64,000 bases of DNA, taken from assembly GCF_000230735.2 (NCBI RefSeq), contig NC_019962.1, positions 930,001-994,000 on the forward strand, written 5' to 3'. Positions 52,924-62,426 of this stretch are shown one piece after another. The stretch's first letter is position 1, and each line of letters begins with the position of its first letter. The notes under the pieces were generated by a model. It was not told the DNA's origin and did no database searches. It saw only the letters and a list, made by a program, of their open reading frames with translations. The DNA comes from Natrinema pellirubrum DSM 15624 (GTDB lineage Archaea > Halobacteriota > Halobacteria > Halobacteriales > Natrialbaceae). The position numbers and the translations under genes are program-made.

Positions 52924-55863
52924 ATGAGTATGGACACCGAACACGTCGATGAAGGAGCAGAAACCTCCACCCTCGAGGCGTGGCGAGACTGGTATCATAT
53001 CCCCATCGTCGGGGTCGTGATGCTGTTTATGGTCTGGGTCCGAACCCAGATGTACGACCGGTTCGTCACGGACGGCGGACAGCCCGCGCTGTCCGGTATC
53101 GACTCGTGGTATCACTGGCGAACGATCAACTGGACTGCCGAAAACTACCCGCACACGATGCCCTACGAGGTCTGGACCGGGTTCCCGTCCGGCAACTACG
53201 TGGGCCAGTTCGGGACGCTGTTCGACCAACTCATCGTCACGGTAGCGATGATCGTCGGCCTCGGTGATCCGTCACCCGAGACCCTGTATACGGTTTCGCT
53301 GCTTGCGGTTCCGGTCATGGCCGCGCTCGTCGCGATCCCGGTCTTCTACGCCGGGCGGCGACTCGGCGGGACGATCGGCGGCATCGTTTCGATTCTCGTC
53401 CTCGCGCTCGCTCCCGGGACCTTCCTTCGGCGCTCGTTGGTGGGGCAGCTCGACCACCACGTCGGCGAGGTGCTGTTCATGGCGATCGCAGTCCTGGCGA
53501 TGATGGTCGCGTTGCGCGTGGCCGAACGGGACAAGCCGATCTACGAACTCGTCGTCGACCGCGACTGGGACACCCTCCGGTCCCCACTCGTCTACAGCAC
53601 ACTCGCGGGGATTGCGATGACCTTGTATATCTGGGTCTGGCCGTCGGCGGTTCTTCTGATCGGGATCTTCGGCCTCTTCTTTACCGTACAGCTCTGTGTC
53701 GATTATCTCCGGGGCGTTTCGCCCGACCACGTCGCCTTCGTCGGGGCAGTAAGCCTTGGCGTCACGGGGCTGTTGTCGATCCTGTTGATCGAACGGCCCG
53801 GCAGTACGGGGTCGACGTCGTTAGGCCTCCTCCAGCCACTCGCCGCTTTCCTCGTGGCCGCCGGCTGCGTGTTCATGGCGTGGCTCGCCCGTGAGTGGAA
53901 CAACCGTGATCTCGAGCGCCAGTACTACCCCGTCGCCATCGCCGGCCTCCTCGGTGTGATCGGAGTGGGGGCGTGGCTCGTCCTGCCCGGCCTGTTCGAT
54001 ACGATCGTCGGCAACGCGGTGCGCCGGGTTCTCCCGATCGGCGGGACGGCAACGGACCTCACGATCGGTGAGGCCAAGCCACCGGATCAGTTCCTCTCTC
54101 ACGTCTTCGACGAGTTCGGTGCCGCGTTCTACACGATGGTCGCGGGGCTCGTGTTGCTCGTCGTGCGGCCACTTCTCGGCCGCGAGTATCGCGCCGAGTA
54201 TACGCTGGTGATCGTCTGGTCGCTGTTCCTGACCAGTATGGCGGCCACACAGCTTCGGTTTGCGTACTACCTCGTTCTCGCTGTCGCGGTCGTTAACGCC
54301 GCGTTCGTCGCGGACGTGGTTCGGCTGTTCGATCTCGATATCAGGGGCGGCATCGAATCGCTCAGGTCGATCGAGACCTATCAGGTGGTCGTCGTCATCC
54401 TCGTGGTCTTGTTACTGTTTGCGCCGTTGTTACCGCCGCTGGCATCGGGAACGGCCTGGGGGAACGCCGAGGGCGCTCAACCGCACCCCGACGCGATGGC
54501 CTGGGAGGAGTCCAACGAGTGGCTCGCGGAGAACACGCCGGCACCGGGTAACTACGGCGGTTCGAACAACGCCGATAAGCTCGACTACTACGGGAGCTAC
54601 ACCCCAGAGGACGGTGATTACGAGTATCCCGACGGGGCCTACGGCGTCATGTCGTGGTGGGACTACGGCCACCTGATAACGACCCAGGGCGAACGGATCC
54701 CCCATTCGAACCCGTTCCAGCAGAACGCGCGGTCGTCTTCCGAGTTCCTGACTGCCCAGTCCGAGGCGGAAGCGGAACTGATCCTCGATGGGATCGCCGC
54801 CGGTGAACCCGTCGTGAATCGATCGACCGAGGAACTCGAGGGAGCCGTCGGCAACGACTCTCAGGAGGGCGAAGGGATACGATACGTGATGATCGACGAC
54901 CAGATGGCCGGCGGGAAGTTCAGTGCGATCACGGCGTGGTCCGGGCCCGATTACAGCGCGTACGTTCAGAGCGAACAGTTCCAAGCTGGAAACAGCTCGA
55001 TCCAGCTTCCGAGCGGGAACGAGGTCTACGAGAACACGACGACCGCGTCGCTGTATCGGCAGGACGCGGCCGGCATGGAACACTATCGGCTGGTCCACGA
55101 GAGCGACGACTACGCGATCGTCGGCGGGATGCAGGTGGGCAATCAGCGACTCCCCCACTACTCCCTGCCGATTAGCCGGTACAACCGGGCGACCGGACAG
55201 GACCTCGACACCGGCTGGAGCAACCAGACGGCAGCGATTCAGCAACAGCTCGCACAGGCCCGAAGCAGCGACCAGGTGTATCAGCAACTCGGCGTTCCGA
55301 TGTGGGACGCCCACGTCGAGTCGAGAGTCAAGACCTACGAACGCGTCGCGGGCGCGACGATCACCGGTAGCGTCGACGCCGAGTCGATCGACGCCGACAA
55401 CGCCACGGCCGTAGTCAGCGTCCCGCTCGAGACCGGCACCGGACGGACGTTCTCCTACAGACAGACCGCCGACGTGGACGCGGACGGCAGCTTCGAGGTG
55501 ACCGTCCCGTACGCGACGAACGACGAACTCGGCGTCGAGGACGGCTACACCGACAGCAGCGTCGAGGCGCTGGGCAACTACACCGTTCGAGCGATCGCGC
55601 CGTCCGGCAACGAGACCGTCCAGTACGGCGGCGAAACGACGGTTCCGGAGCCGGCCGTCGTCGACGGCGAGTCGGTCGATGTCTCCCTCGAGGAGATCGA
55701 GACCGACACGGGCAACGAGAGCAACGAAACCGCTGGGAACGAAACCGCTGGCGACGGAACGGACGACGGCGAATCGACCGACGACGGCACGACTGACGAC
55801 GGATCGACGGACAACGAGACGTCGGCGGCCGTCGCGCCGATCGCCGCCGAGCCGGCGACCTGA
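52924..55863 (+). CDS. aglB: Dolichyl-phosphooligosaccharide-protein glycotransferase AglB
   Basis: A 979-residue membrane oligosaccharyltransferase that moves the glycan from dolichyl phosphate to Asn in N-x-S/T sites on the outer face. The first catalytic Asp is D60 (SGIDSWYHWR). About 13 hydrophobic segments occupy residues ~25-520. The hallmark WWDYG motif is at 578-582, followed by an extracellular beta-rich region. The last ~55 residues are low-complexity Thr/Asp/Gly with four N-x-S/T sequons of their own. The start MSMDTEHVDE has a TATA-like TTATTCT about 28 bases upstream, so it is probably leaderless. A DUF368 gene follows closely. Confidence 0.96.
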   Translation: MSMDTEHVDEGAETSTLEAWRDWYHIPIVGVVMLFMVWVRTQMYDRFVTDGGQPALSGIDSWYHWRTINWTAENYPHTMPYEVWTGFPSGNYVGQFGTLFDQLIVTVAMIVGLGDPSPETLYTVSLLAVPVMAALVAIPVFYAGRRLGGTIGGIVSILVLALAPGTFLRRSLVGQLDHHVGEVLFMAIAVLAMMVALRVAERDKPIYELVVDRDWDTLRSPLVYSTLAGIAMTLYIWVWPSAVLLIGIFGLFFTVQLCVDYLRGVSPDHVAFVGAVSLGVTGLLSILLIERPGSTGSTSLGLLQPLAAFLVAAGCVFMAWLAREWNNRDLERQYYPVAIAGLLGVIGVGAWLVLPGLFDTIVGNAVRRVLPIGGTATDLTIGEAKPPDQFLSHVFDEFGAAFYTMVAGLVLLVVRPLLGREYRAEYTLVIVWSLFLTSMAATQLRFAYYLVLAVAVVNAAFVADVVRLFDLDIRGGIESLRSIETYQVVVVILVVLLLFAPLLPPLASGTAWGNAEGAQPHPDAMAWEESNEWLAENTPAPGNYGGSNNADKLDYYGSYTPEDGDYEYPDGAYGVMSWWDYGHLITTQGERIPHSNPFQQNARSSSEFLTAQSEAEAELILDGIAAGEPVVNRSTEELEGAVGNDSQEGEGIRYVMIDDQMAGGKFSAITAWSGPDYSAYVQSEQFQAGNSSIQLPSGNEVYENTTTASLYRQDAAGMEHYRLVHESDDYAIVGGMQVGNQRLPHYSLPISRYNRATGQDLDTGWSNQTAAIQQQLAQARSSDQVYQQLGVPMWDAHVESRVKTYERVAGATITGSVDAESIDADNATAVVSVPLETGTGRTFSYRQTADVDADGSFEVTVPYATNDELGVEDGYTDSSVEALGNYTVRAIAPSGNETVQYGGETTVPEPAVVDGESVDVSLEEIETDTGNESNETAGNETAGDGTDDGESTDDGTTDDGSTDNETSAAVAPIAAEPAT

Positions 55864-55929
55864 TCGGACGGTCGCCGATCGGAGCTGCCGGGAAGAAGGC
55901 TTTTGCGAGATCCGCCCCAAACATCGACG

Positions 55930-56871
55930 ATGCGGGAGCTTTTCGCCGTCTACTTGAAGGGGTTCTCCATGGGATCTGCCGACGTCGTCCCCGGCGTTTC
56001 GGGCGCGACGATCGCACTGATTCTCGGGATCTACGATCGGTTGATTCGGGCGATCACGACGATCGATCCCCGAACGTTTCGATCGGCGTGGCGGCTCCAC
56101 GATCCAGCCCAGCGGGCGGCCCTACGAGCCGAACTCGAGCGGATCGACGCCGGCTTTCTGGCGGCGCTCGGACTGGGGATCGCGACGGCGATCGTGGTGT
56201 TGTCGCGGGTATTACACACTGCGGTAACCGAGTATCCGGTGCCGACCTACGGTTTTTTCTTCGGACTGATCGGTGCGTCGGCGATCGTGTTGTACGGCGA
56301 GATCAGCCGCTGGACCGGCCGGCGACTCGCCGTCTCGATCGCGGGGATCGCGATCGCCGCCGCGATCACGGGTGTGACTGCGACCGGCGTCTCACACGGG
56401 CCGGTGATGGTCGTCCTCGCGGGCGCGATCGCGGTCTGTGCGATGATCCTCCCGGGGATCTCCGGGGCCTTCTTCCTGCTGCTACTGGGTCAGTACGAGT
56501 TCATGACTGCATCGCTGACCGCGTTCGTCGACGGCCTGCTCGGGCTGGCCGGCGGCGGGACCGCCGGGTCGGTCGTCGAGTCGGGGACCGTCGTCGCGCT
56601 GTACTTGCTCGGGACGGTGATCGGCCTGTTTACGATGGCACACGTCGTTCGACGCGCGCTCGAGTCCTACCGGGCAGCGACGCTTGCTTTTCTGGTGAGT
56701 TTGATGGTCGGGGCGTTGCGCCTGCCGGCGACCGAGATAGCGACCAACGTCGGCTCGGAACCGACCGCGACACTGCCGATTGCGGTGGCGGCGGGGGCCG
56801 TCGGCGTCGTCGCCGTTCTGCTGGCGAACCGATACACAAGCGGACTCGAGTACGACGACCCTGCCGGCTAG
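55930..56871 (+). CDS. DUF368 polyprenyl-phosphate translocase-like membrane protein
   Basis: A 313-residue membrane protein with about eight to ten hydrophobic segments. The opening YLKGFSMGSADVVPGVSGAT is the DUF368 signature, repeated in weaker form as AMILPGISGAFFLLLLGQYE, showing two inverted or repeated halves. Bacterial DUF368 proteins (PopT) have been shown to recycle undecaprenyl phosphate across the membrane. Haloarchaea use dolichyl phosphate. The gene begins 66 bases after aglB on the same strand, so a role in returning dolichyl phosphate after glycan transfer is an attractive inference. Confidence 0.9.
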   Translation: MRELFAVYLKGFSMGSADVVPGVSGATIALILGIYDRLIRAITTIDPRTFRSAWRLHDPAQRAALRAELERIDAGFLAALGLGIATAIVVLSRVLHTAVTEYPVPTYGFFFGLIGASAIVLYGEISRWTGRRLAVSIAGIAIAAAITGVTATGVSHGPVMVVLAGAIAVCAMILPGISGAFFLLLLGQYEFMTASLTAFVDGLLGLAGGGTAGSVVESGTVVALYLLGTVIGLFTMAHVVRRALESYRAATLAFLVSLMVGALRLPATEIATNVGSEPTATLPIAVAAGAVGVVAVLLANRYTSGLEYDDPAG

Positions 56872-56879
56872 CGCGTCGA

Positions 56880-58040
56880 TCAGTTGCCGTCGGCCGTCGT
56901 CAGCGCGCGGAACGCGATCGTCGGAAACCGCGGCTCGACCGTACTCGGCCGGCGACCGCTGCCGCCCGACCGTACCGCCACGGGCATTCGTTCGACGACG
57001 CCCCGGTCCGCGAGTTCGTACAGGAACCGCTCGACGGTCCCGGCGGTCAGCGACGACCGGTCGGCGATGGCGGCCGCGATCTCGTCGATCGGCCGGTCGT
57101 CCGGCTCGAGGGCGACCAGTGCCGACAGCACACGCTGGCGGGTTTCCGAAAGTGCCAGCGCCCGGCCGACGTGGACGCCGTCGTCGGGGACGGCCGCACG
57201 GGCCCGTTCGAGGTGGGGCCGCTCGATCCGATCGGCGTCGTCCTCGCTGGCGAGGACGGCCGCACCGAACAGCGCCGCAAGGGCGTCGTGGGCGTTCCCG
57301 TCGGCCCAGGCTGCGAGGTCGCGGACGGCGTCGTGATCGAGCGCGCCCGCGGCGAGCCCCGTCGAGACGCGATCGGTGATCACGTCGACGAGTTCGTGAT
57401 CCCGGTAGGCCGGGACGGTGACGGTCGCTCCCTCGTGACCGGCCGGTTCGGACGCCCCGACCGCGACGACAGTGACTCGCTCTGTGACGGGCGCAAGCAG
57501 CTCGCGGGCCCGGTCCGGGCCGAGGGCCTCGGACTCATCGTGGTGGTCGACTGCGACGACCGCGCGCCGATCGCCGCGAGTCAGCCGCTCGCGAAGCCGG
57601 TCACGCAGGTCGTCGGTCCCGACGCCGCTCTCGGGGACCCGCTCGCTCGAGAGCCCCGACAGCACCGCGCGATAGAACGCGAAGGGGCTCCCGACCCGGC
57701 GGCCGTCGACGGTGACGAACCAGGTCGCCGGGCCGGTGGTTCCGCCGCGGGTCGTCGTCTCGATCGCACGGCTCGAGCCGCCGAACCCCTCGTTCATGGC
57801 GTCGAACAGTGCCGTCGTAATCGCCGACGTCCCGGAGCCGGGCGGCCCGACGACGGCGACCGGGGGCGGCAACTCGCCGTCGAAGACCGGCTCGAGGGCG
57901 TCCAGCAACTGCTCGAGGACCGGGCCCCGGCCGATCGGCTCCGGCCGGTGGACGACCGGGCTGAGCGCGTTGCGGTCGACGACGAGCCGTCTTCCCTCCC
58001 GGGCCGACCGCCGTCTGGCGATCCGTTCCTGCAGGTCCAT
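56880..58040 (-). CDS. Orc1/Cdc6-like protein with a degenerate Walker A motif
   Basis: A 386-residue AAA+ protein in the arrangement of archaeal Orc1/Cdc6: an N-terminal ATPase-like part (residues ~30-230), a lid region and a C-terminal winged-helix region (ETRQRVLSALVALEPDD, then a basic wing with RSGGSGRRPSTVEPRF). The phosphate loop reads GPPGSGTS at 65-72, with Thr in place of the catalytic Lys. A Walker-B-like strand AVVAVDHHDESE remains. ATP hydrolysis is therefore doubtful. Its ATG overlaps the glpC stop by one base, an unusual neighbour for a replication-type protein. Possible roles are DNA binding or a regulator; the true replication origin protein is probably elsewhere. Confidence 0.75.
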   Translation of the reverse strand: MDLQERIARRRSAREGRRLVVDRNALSPVVHRPEPIGRGPVLEQLLDALEPVFDGELPPPVAVVGPPGSGTSAITTALFDAMNEGFGGSSRAIETTTRGGTTGPATWFVTVDGRRVGSPFAFYRAVLSGLSSERVPESGVGTDDLRDRLRERLTRGDRRAVVAVDHHDESEALGPDRARELLAPVTERVTVVAVGASEPAGHEGATVTVPAYRDHELVDVITDRVSTGLAAGALDHDAVRDLAAWADGNAHDALAALFGAAVLASEDDADRIERPHLERARAAVPDDGVHVGRALALSETRQRVLSALVALEPDDRPIDEIAAAIADRSSLTAGTVERFLYELADRGVVERMPVAVRSGGSGRRPSTVEPRFPTIAFRALTTADGN

Positions 58041-59380
58041 TACTCCGCGCGTGCCCCCGTCGCGTTCGCGCCCGTCCCGTCCCCGACGAGCGCCGCAGCC
58101 AGCACCTCGAGGGTGTGGGTGATCTCGTAGCCGGTGCCGTGTTCCATCTGCATCGAGCAGGTCGGACACTCCGTCAACCCTGCTTCCGCGTCGGCCTCGT
58201 CCATGTGGTCGAACATCTCCGCGCCGATCTCCATGGAGGTTTCGTAGTTCTCCTCCTTCCAGCCGTAGGTGCCGGAGATGCCCGAACAGGAGTCGCCGAC
58301 GTCGTGGGCCTCGACGCCGTCGATAGCGGCGAGCAGTTCGACCGTCTGGCCGTCGAGTCCCTGATTGCGGGCGTGACACGGTGCGTGGTAGGCGAAGTCG
58401 TCGAACTCCTCGCCGACCGACGTTCCCTCGAGTTCGGCCTCGAGGTCCTCGTGGACCCGCAGGTATTCGACGGCGTCCCAGGTGTTTGCGGCGACGGCCT
58501 CGGTGTCCTCGAAATCGAACAGTTCGGGATACTCCTGGCGCAGCGACATCGAACACGAGCTACAGGAGGCGACGATGTCGGCCCCCTCGTCGATCGCTGC
58601 GGCGAGTTCCCGGACGTTCGTCTCGGCAGCGCGACGGGCGTCCTCGAGCATGCCATTGGCGAACATCGGGGTCCCCGAACAGTCCTGGTCGGGGACCATG
58701 ATCTCGTAGCCGAAGTGTTCGTAGACGCGGACGAGCGCCTTCGCGACCTCGGGGGTGTTGTAGTTCGAGTAACAGCCGTGGAAGTACGCGATACGCTTCT
58801 CGGGGTTCTCGACCTGTGCGCCGCCCCGTGCGGTCCACCACTCGCGGAAGGTCTCGGTCGCGAAGGAGGGGAAGTCCCGCTCGCTCGTGATGCCGAGCAG
58901 CTTTTCGCCGAGCCACTGGGTCGCCGAGAGTCCGGTCACGAAGTTCGCCGTCCGGGGGAACATGGCTCCCAGTGGGGCAAGTCGGCGGTAGTTCGCGAGC
59001 ATCCGGTTGCGCCAGTACTCCCGGGAGAGTTTGCTCATGTTCTCCTCGACGTACTCGGCGCGGGCGGTGTTGTGCATCTGCGAGAGCGGCACGTCCGATG
59101 GACAGGCGCTGTCACACCGCATGCAGTTCGAACACTTCATCACCGACTCGTCGATGTCGTGATCGTCCTGTCGTTTGAGCCGCCACTGCTCGGGTCCCTG
59201 GAACTTCGGACCGGGGAACTCGTCGTCGACCTCGGCGACCGGACACTCGGTATCGCAGGTCGAACACTTGTAGCAGTCGTCGGCCCCCGGTCGAAGGTCG
59301 GTTTCGCCGGCCTCCGGAAAGACCTCGATCGGTTCGAACTCGTCGCTACTGTCGTCGGTCGGTCGTTCTGCGTCGCTCAT
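58040..59380 (-). CDS. glpC: Anaerobic glycerol-3-phosphate dehydrogenase subunit C
   Basis: A 446-residue iron-sulfur subunit that anchors GlpA and GlpB to the membrane and passes electrons to quinone. Two ferredoxin-like clusters are ligated by CYKCSTCDTECP and CSNCMRCDSACP near the N terminus. Two Cys-rich heterodisulfide-reductase-like domains follow, with SCSSCSMSLRQEYP, HAPCHARNQG, DSCSGISGTYGWKEENYE and CPTCSMQMEHG. The second CCG-type motif reads C-S-G, a variation from C-C-G. Start MSDAERPTDD. It is preceded by glpB with a 40-base gap and overlaps the Orc-like gene by one base. Confidence 0.94.
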   Translation of the reverse strand: MSDAERPTDDSSDEFEPIEVFPEAGETDLRPGADDCYKCSTCDTECPVAEVDDEFPGPKFQGPEQWRLKRQDDHDIDESVMKCSNCMRCDSACPSDVPLSQMHNTARAEYVEENMSKLSREYWRNRMLANYRRLAPLGAMFPRTANFVTGLSATQWLGEKLLGITSERDFPSFATETFREWWTARGGAQVENPEKRIAYFHGCYSNYNTPEVAKALVRVYEHFGYEIMVPDQDCSGTPMFANGMLEDARRAAETNVRELAAAIDEGADIVASCSSCSMSLRQEYPELFDFEDTEAVAANTWDAVEYLRVHEDLEAELEGTSVGEEFDDFAYHAPCHARNQGLDGQTVELLAAIDGVEAHDVGDSCSGISGTYGWKEENYETSMEIGAEMFDHMDEADAEAGLTECPTCSMQMEHGTGYEITHTLEVLAAALVGDGTGANATGARAE

Positions 59381-59420
59381 TGGATCACCTGAATGGGTCG
59401 TCCGAAATCCGTCGTCTCGT

Positions 59421-60725
59421 TCATCGACACCCCTCCGCGGCGCGCCGGCCCGCGACGTAGCCCGTCGCGAGCGAGACGCCACTGCCGGACTTCTCGGCCG
59501 CGAAGTCGTAGCCACCGAGTACCGCGCCGGCCGCACGGAGGTTCGCGAACTCGAGGGCGTCGTCCGAATCGAGCGGGCGGAGATCGCGGTCGACCGGCAG
59601 GCCGAAGCGGGCGTAGGGCTGGTCATCAAAGACGTCGTCGACGAACCAGTCGTACCGGTCGGCGGGGTGGGGGACGTGACAGTCGAAGACCGGCTCTTCG
59701 ACGCGCTCTCGGTCCGACTGCACGCCCTTCCCCACGAGCCCGCCGGTCGCGAGAATGTACTGGTCGGCGGTGTGGGGGATCTCGCTCCCGTTGCGGTCGA
59801 CGGTGACGCGGTCGATCCGCGCGGGGTCGCTCGAGCCCGTCCCGTCGGCCGCGGTCTCGTAGTCGACGACCGGAACCCCCGTCGTCACGCGGACGCCAGC
59901 GTCTTCGAGCGCATCGAACAGCAGGTCCTCGAGGCGCAGCCCGGGCAGGCTCGGCGGTCCCATCGGAATCTCGAAGACGTCGACGCCGAGCCGGTCGGCG
60001 AGGTCGGCTCGGACCGCGTCGGCGCTGTCGTCGCCGAGGATCGCCGGGAAGCCGACGCGGGATTCGCCCTCGAGATGGGGTCGGACCGTCTCGGCCAGCG
60101 CCGCGCGCGCGGTGGACTCGCCGGCCGCCGTCTCGACGGGTTCGTCGCGGTCGAGCAGGTGGGCATAGCGCGTGACTTTCGCGTCGTCGCGCTCGATACC
60201 CGGAAAACGGACTGTGACTCCGCGGGCGTCGAAGGGGACCCCGGCAGCCTCGAGATGGGCCGCCGCCAGCGGGGCCTCGAAGTCCGGCAGCGTGCCGAAG
60301 CCGACCAGCAGGGCGTCGCGGTCATCGCTCGCCAGCCCGGCGGCGGTCGCGGCTGGGTACCGCGCGGTCGGTTTGACCGTCCCGCCGTGGGTCGGCACGA
60401 GCGCGTTCGAGTCGGTGTGTGCGCCCGCGTAGGCCTCGCCCGCGATCCCGTCGAAGAAGGCGAGGGCGTCGCGGACCGCCTCGGTTCCGACTCGTTCGTA
60501 GGGATGGCCCTCAGGGAGCGTCTCGAGGGCGGCGAACGGGTCCGCGAGCGGTCCCTCGCCCGTCGGCGTGTACCCAAGTACGTCGATCAGGCCGCTGGCG
60601 TGACGGAGCGTACTCTCCTTGTGGGAGACGAGCCGAACCCGGACGTCCCGCTCGGCCGCGGCCAGTGCGGCGGTCACGCCGGCCAGCCCGCCGCCGACGA
60701 CGAGGACGTCGTCCTCGATAGCCAT
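59421..60725 (-). CDS. glpB: Anaerobic glycerol-3-phosphate dehydrogenase subunit B
   Basis: A 434-residue FAD-binding subunit of the membrane glycerol-3-phosphate dehydrogenase. The dinucleotide motif is VLVVGGGLAGVTAALAAAER. It ends in the usual FAD-interacting segment LRAAGAVLGGYDFAAEKSGS, followed by GVSLATGYVAGRRAA. TADQYILATGGLVGKGV is a family match. It begins directly after the glpA stop with no gap, so it is co-translated with glpA and glpC in the order A-B-C. Confidence 0.93.
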   Translation of the reverse strand: MAIEDDVLVVGGGLAGVTAALAAAERDVRVRLVSHKESTLRHASGLIDVLGYTPTGEGPLADPFAALETLPEGHPYERVGTEAVRDALAFFDGIAGEAYAGAHTDSNALVPTHGGTVKPTARYPAATAAGLASDDRDALLVGFGTLPDFEAPLAAAHLEAAGVPFDARGVTVRFPGIERDDAKVTRYAHLLDRDEPVETAAGESTARAALAETVRPHLEGESRVGFPAILGDDSADAVRADLADRLGVDVFEIPMGPPSLPGLRLEDLLFDALEDAGVRVTTGVPVVDYETAADGTGSSDPARIDRVTVDRNGSEIPHTADQYILATGGLVGKGVQSDRERVEEPVFDCHVPHPADRYDWFVDDVFDDQPYARFGLPVDRDLRPLDSDDALEFANLRAAGAVLGGYDFAAEKSGSGVSLATGYVAGRRAAEGCR

Positions 60726-62426
60726 TCAGTCGTCCCCCCGGGACTCGATCCCTCGAGCCACGCCGTCGTCGAACGCCGCGAACTCGACGTCCTCGCTCGC
60801 GCTCGCGGGGTCGCGATCGCGGTTCATCGTCGTCGCGTGCAGGGCGTAGTTGAGCATCGCCTGCGAGAGCTGTTCGCCCCACAGGGCGTGGCGCTGCCCT
60901 TTCCAGCGCTCGGCGAAGAGTTCGTCGAGCGCCGCCCGGACCGTCGCCTCGTCGTACTCGGGGTGGAGTTCGTGGGCCATGTTCTGACAGCAGAAGCCGC
61001 CCTGGCAGTTCCCCATCGAGGCCCGCGTCCGGATACGGACGGCGTTCAGGTCCGCGCCCGACCCCTCGATCGCGTCGCGGACCTCCGCGCGGGTCACGCC
61101 CTCACACTGGCAGATCACCGGGTTCGGCTCGTCGGTTTCGAGGACCTCGCTCGCCCGACTCCCCAGCCGTTGCTTGCTCCGGCGGGCCACCGGCGAGCGC
61201 AGCCCGAAGTCGTCCATCCCCGCCTCGAGCCGTGCGAGGTTCTCGCTGCCGGGCAGGGGTTCGTCGGCGGTCGAACACGAGGCTGTAACGCCCAGTTGCT
61301 CGCAGACGTGGTCGGCGATCTCCTCGGCCATCGCCCGGTACGTGGTGAACTTGCCGCCGACGATGCTTGACATACCGGCGACGCCGTCGCGGTCGGCGTG
61401 ATCGAGCAGGAAGAAATCGCGCGTGATGTCGGTCGGATCCTGTGTGCCGGTTCCCGGCGGCTCGTAGAGCGGGCGAACGCCCCAGAACGAGCGGATGGTC
61501 CGTGATTCGGCGAGGATCGGCACCAGTTCCGAGAGCGTGTCGATCATCGCCTCGACCTCCCACTGTTCCTCGGGGTAGTCGTCCGGATCCGCGACTTCCT
61601 CGTCGGTCGTCCCCAGGATCGCGGTCGTCTCGTGTGGGACGATGATGTCGGCGTCACCCTTCGGCCGACAGCGGTTGATGACGGTGTCGACCTGCCGGAC
61701 GTTCATGATCGTCATGACGCCCTTGGAGGGGCGGACCTCGATCTCGAGGTCGGCCATCGCGCCGATCTGGCCCGCCCACGCGCCGGTCGCGTTGACGACG
61801 TACTCGGCGGTGATCTCCTCAGTGGTCCCGGCCGCGGCGTCGGTCCGCTTGCCGGGCCCGGCACCGTGGCGGACTTCGACCCCGTAGACGTCGTCGCCCT
61901 CTCGCAGGAGGTCGATCACCTCGGCGTGCGTTTCGATCCGCGCGCCGTGGGCCTCGGCGTCGATCGCGTTCGCGACACAGAGCCGGAACGGGTCGACCGC
62001 GCCGTCGGGCACCTCGATCGCCCGTTCGACGTCCTCGGCGAGGTAGGGTTCGATCTCGCGGGCCTCCCGCCCCGAGAGGACCCGTGCCGGAATCCCGCAG
62101 TCGCGACAGCCCTCGAGTTTTGCCCGGAAGTAGTCGTCCGAGTCCTCGGGTCGCTGGACGAACAGGCCGCCGGTCTCCTCGACACAGTGCCCGGCGATCT
62201 CCCGGAGCGTTTCGTTCTCCTCGATACATTCGGTCGCGCTGGCCTGATCGGAGACGGCATAGCGGCCGCCGCTGTGTAACAGGCCGTGCATCCGACCGGT
62301 GGTTCCGTCCGTGAGGGTCCCCCGTTCGACGAGCGTGACCTCGAGACCGCGGGTCGCCAGATCGCGGGCGATCCCACAGCCGGTCGAGCCGCCGCCGAGG
62401 ACGAGGACCTCGGTGTCCCGTGCCAT
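60726..62426 (-). CDS. glpA: Glycerol-3-phosphate dehydrogenase subunit A
   Basis: A 566-residue flavoprotein that oxidises glycerol-3-phosphate to dihydroxyacetone phosphate. [20 protein letters not shown] is the FAD loop, and [20 protein letters not shown] is the catalytic region of GlpD/GlpA enzymes. The C-terminal part has a BFD-like [2Fe-2S] domain with [14 protein letters not shown] and [12 protein letters not shown]. The TATA-like GATAAAATAAAG about 30-40 bases upstream on the minus strand is its likely promoter. It heads the glpABC operon and is divergent from glpK, so both should respond to glycerol. Confidence 0.95.
   Translation of the reverse strand: MARDTEVLVLGGGSTGCGIARDLATRGLEVTLVERGTLTDGTTGRMHGLLHSGGRYAVSDQASATECIEENETLREIAGHCVEETGGLFVQRPEDSDDYFRAKLEGCRDCGIPARVLSGREAREIEPYLAEDVERAIEVPDGAVDPFRLCVANAIDAEAHGARIETHAEVIDLLREGDDVYGVEVRHGAGPGKRTDAAAGTTEEITAEYVVNATGAWAGQIGAMADLEIEVRPSKGVMTIMNVRQVDTVINRCRPKGDADIIVPHETTAILGTTDEEVADPDDYPEEQWEVEAMIDTLSELVPILAESRTIRSFWGVRPLYEPPGTGTQDPTDITRDFFLLDHADRDGVAGMSSIVGGKFTTYRAMAEEIADHVCEQLGVTASCSTADEPLPGSENLARLEAGMDDFGLRSPVARRSKQRLGSRASEVLETDEPNPVICQCEGVTRAEVRDAIEGSGADLNAVRIRTRASMGNCQGGFCCQNMAHELHPEYDEATVRAALDELFAERWKGQRHALWGEQLSQAMLNYALHATTMNRDRDPASASEDVEFAAFDDGVARGIESRGDD

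Noticed and set aside
56880-58040. Replication origin next to the Orc-like gene
   Set aside because: There are no AT-rich unwinding region or repeated origin-box-like motifs beside the gene, and the Walker A Lys is missing.
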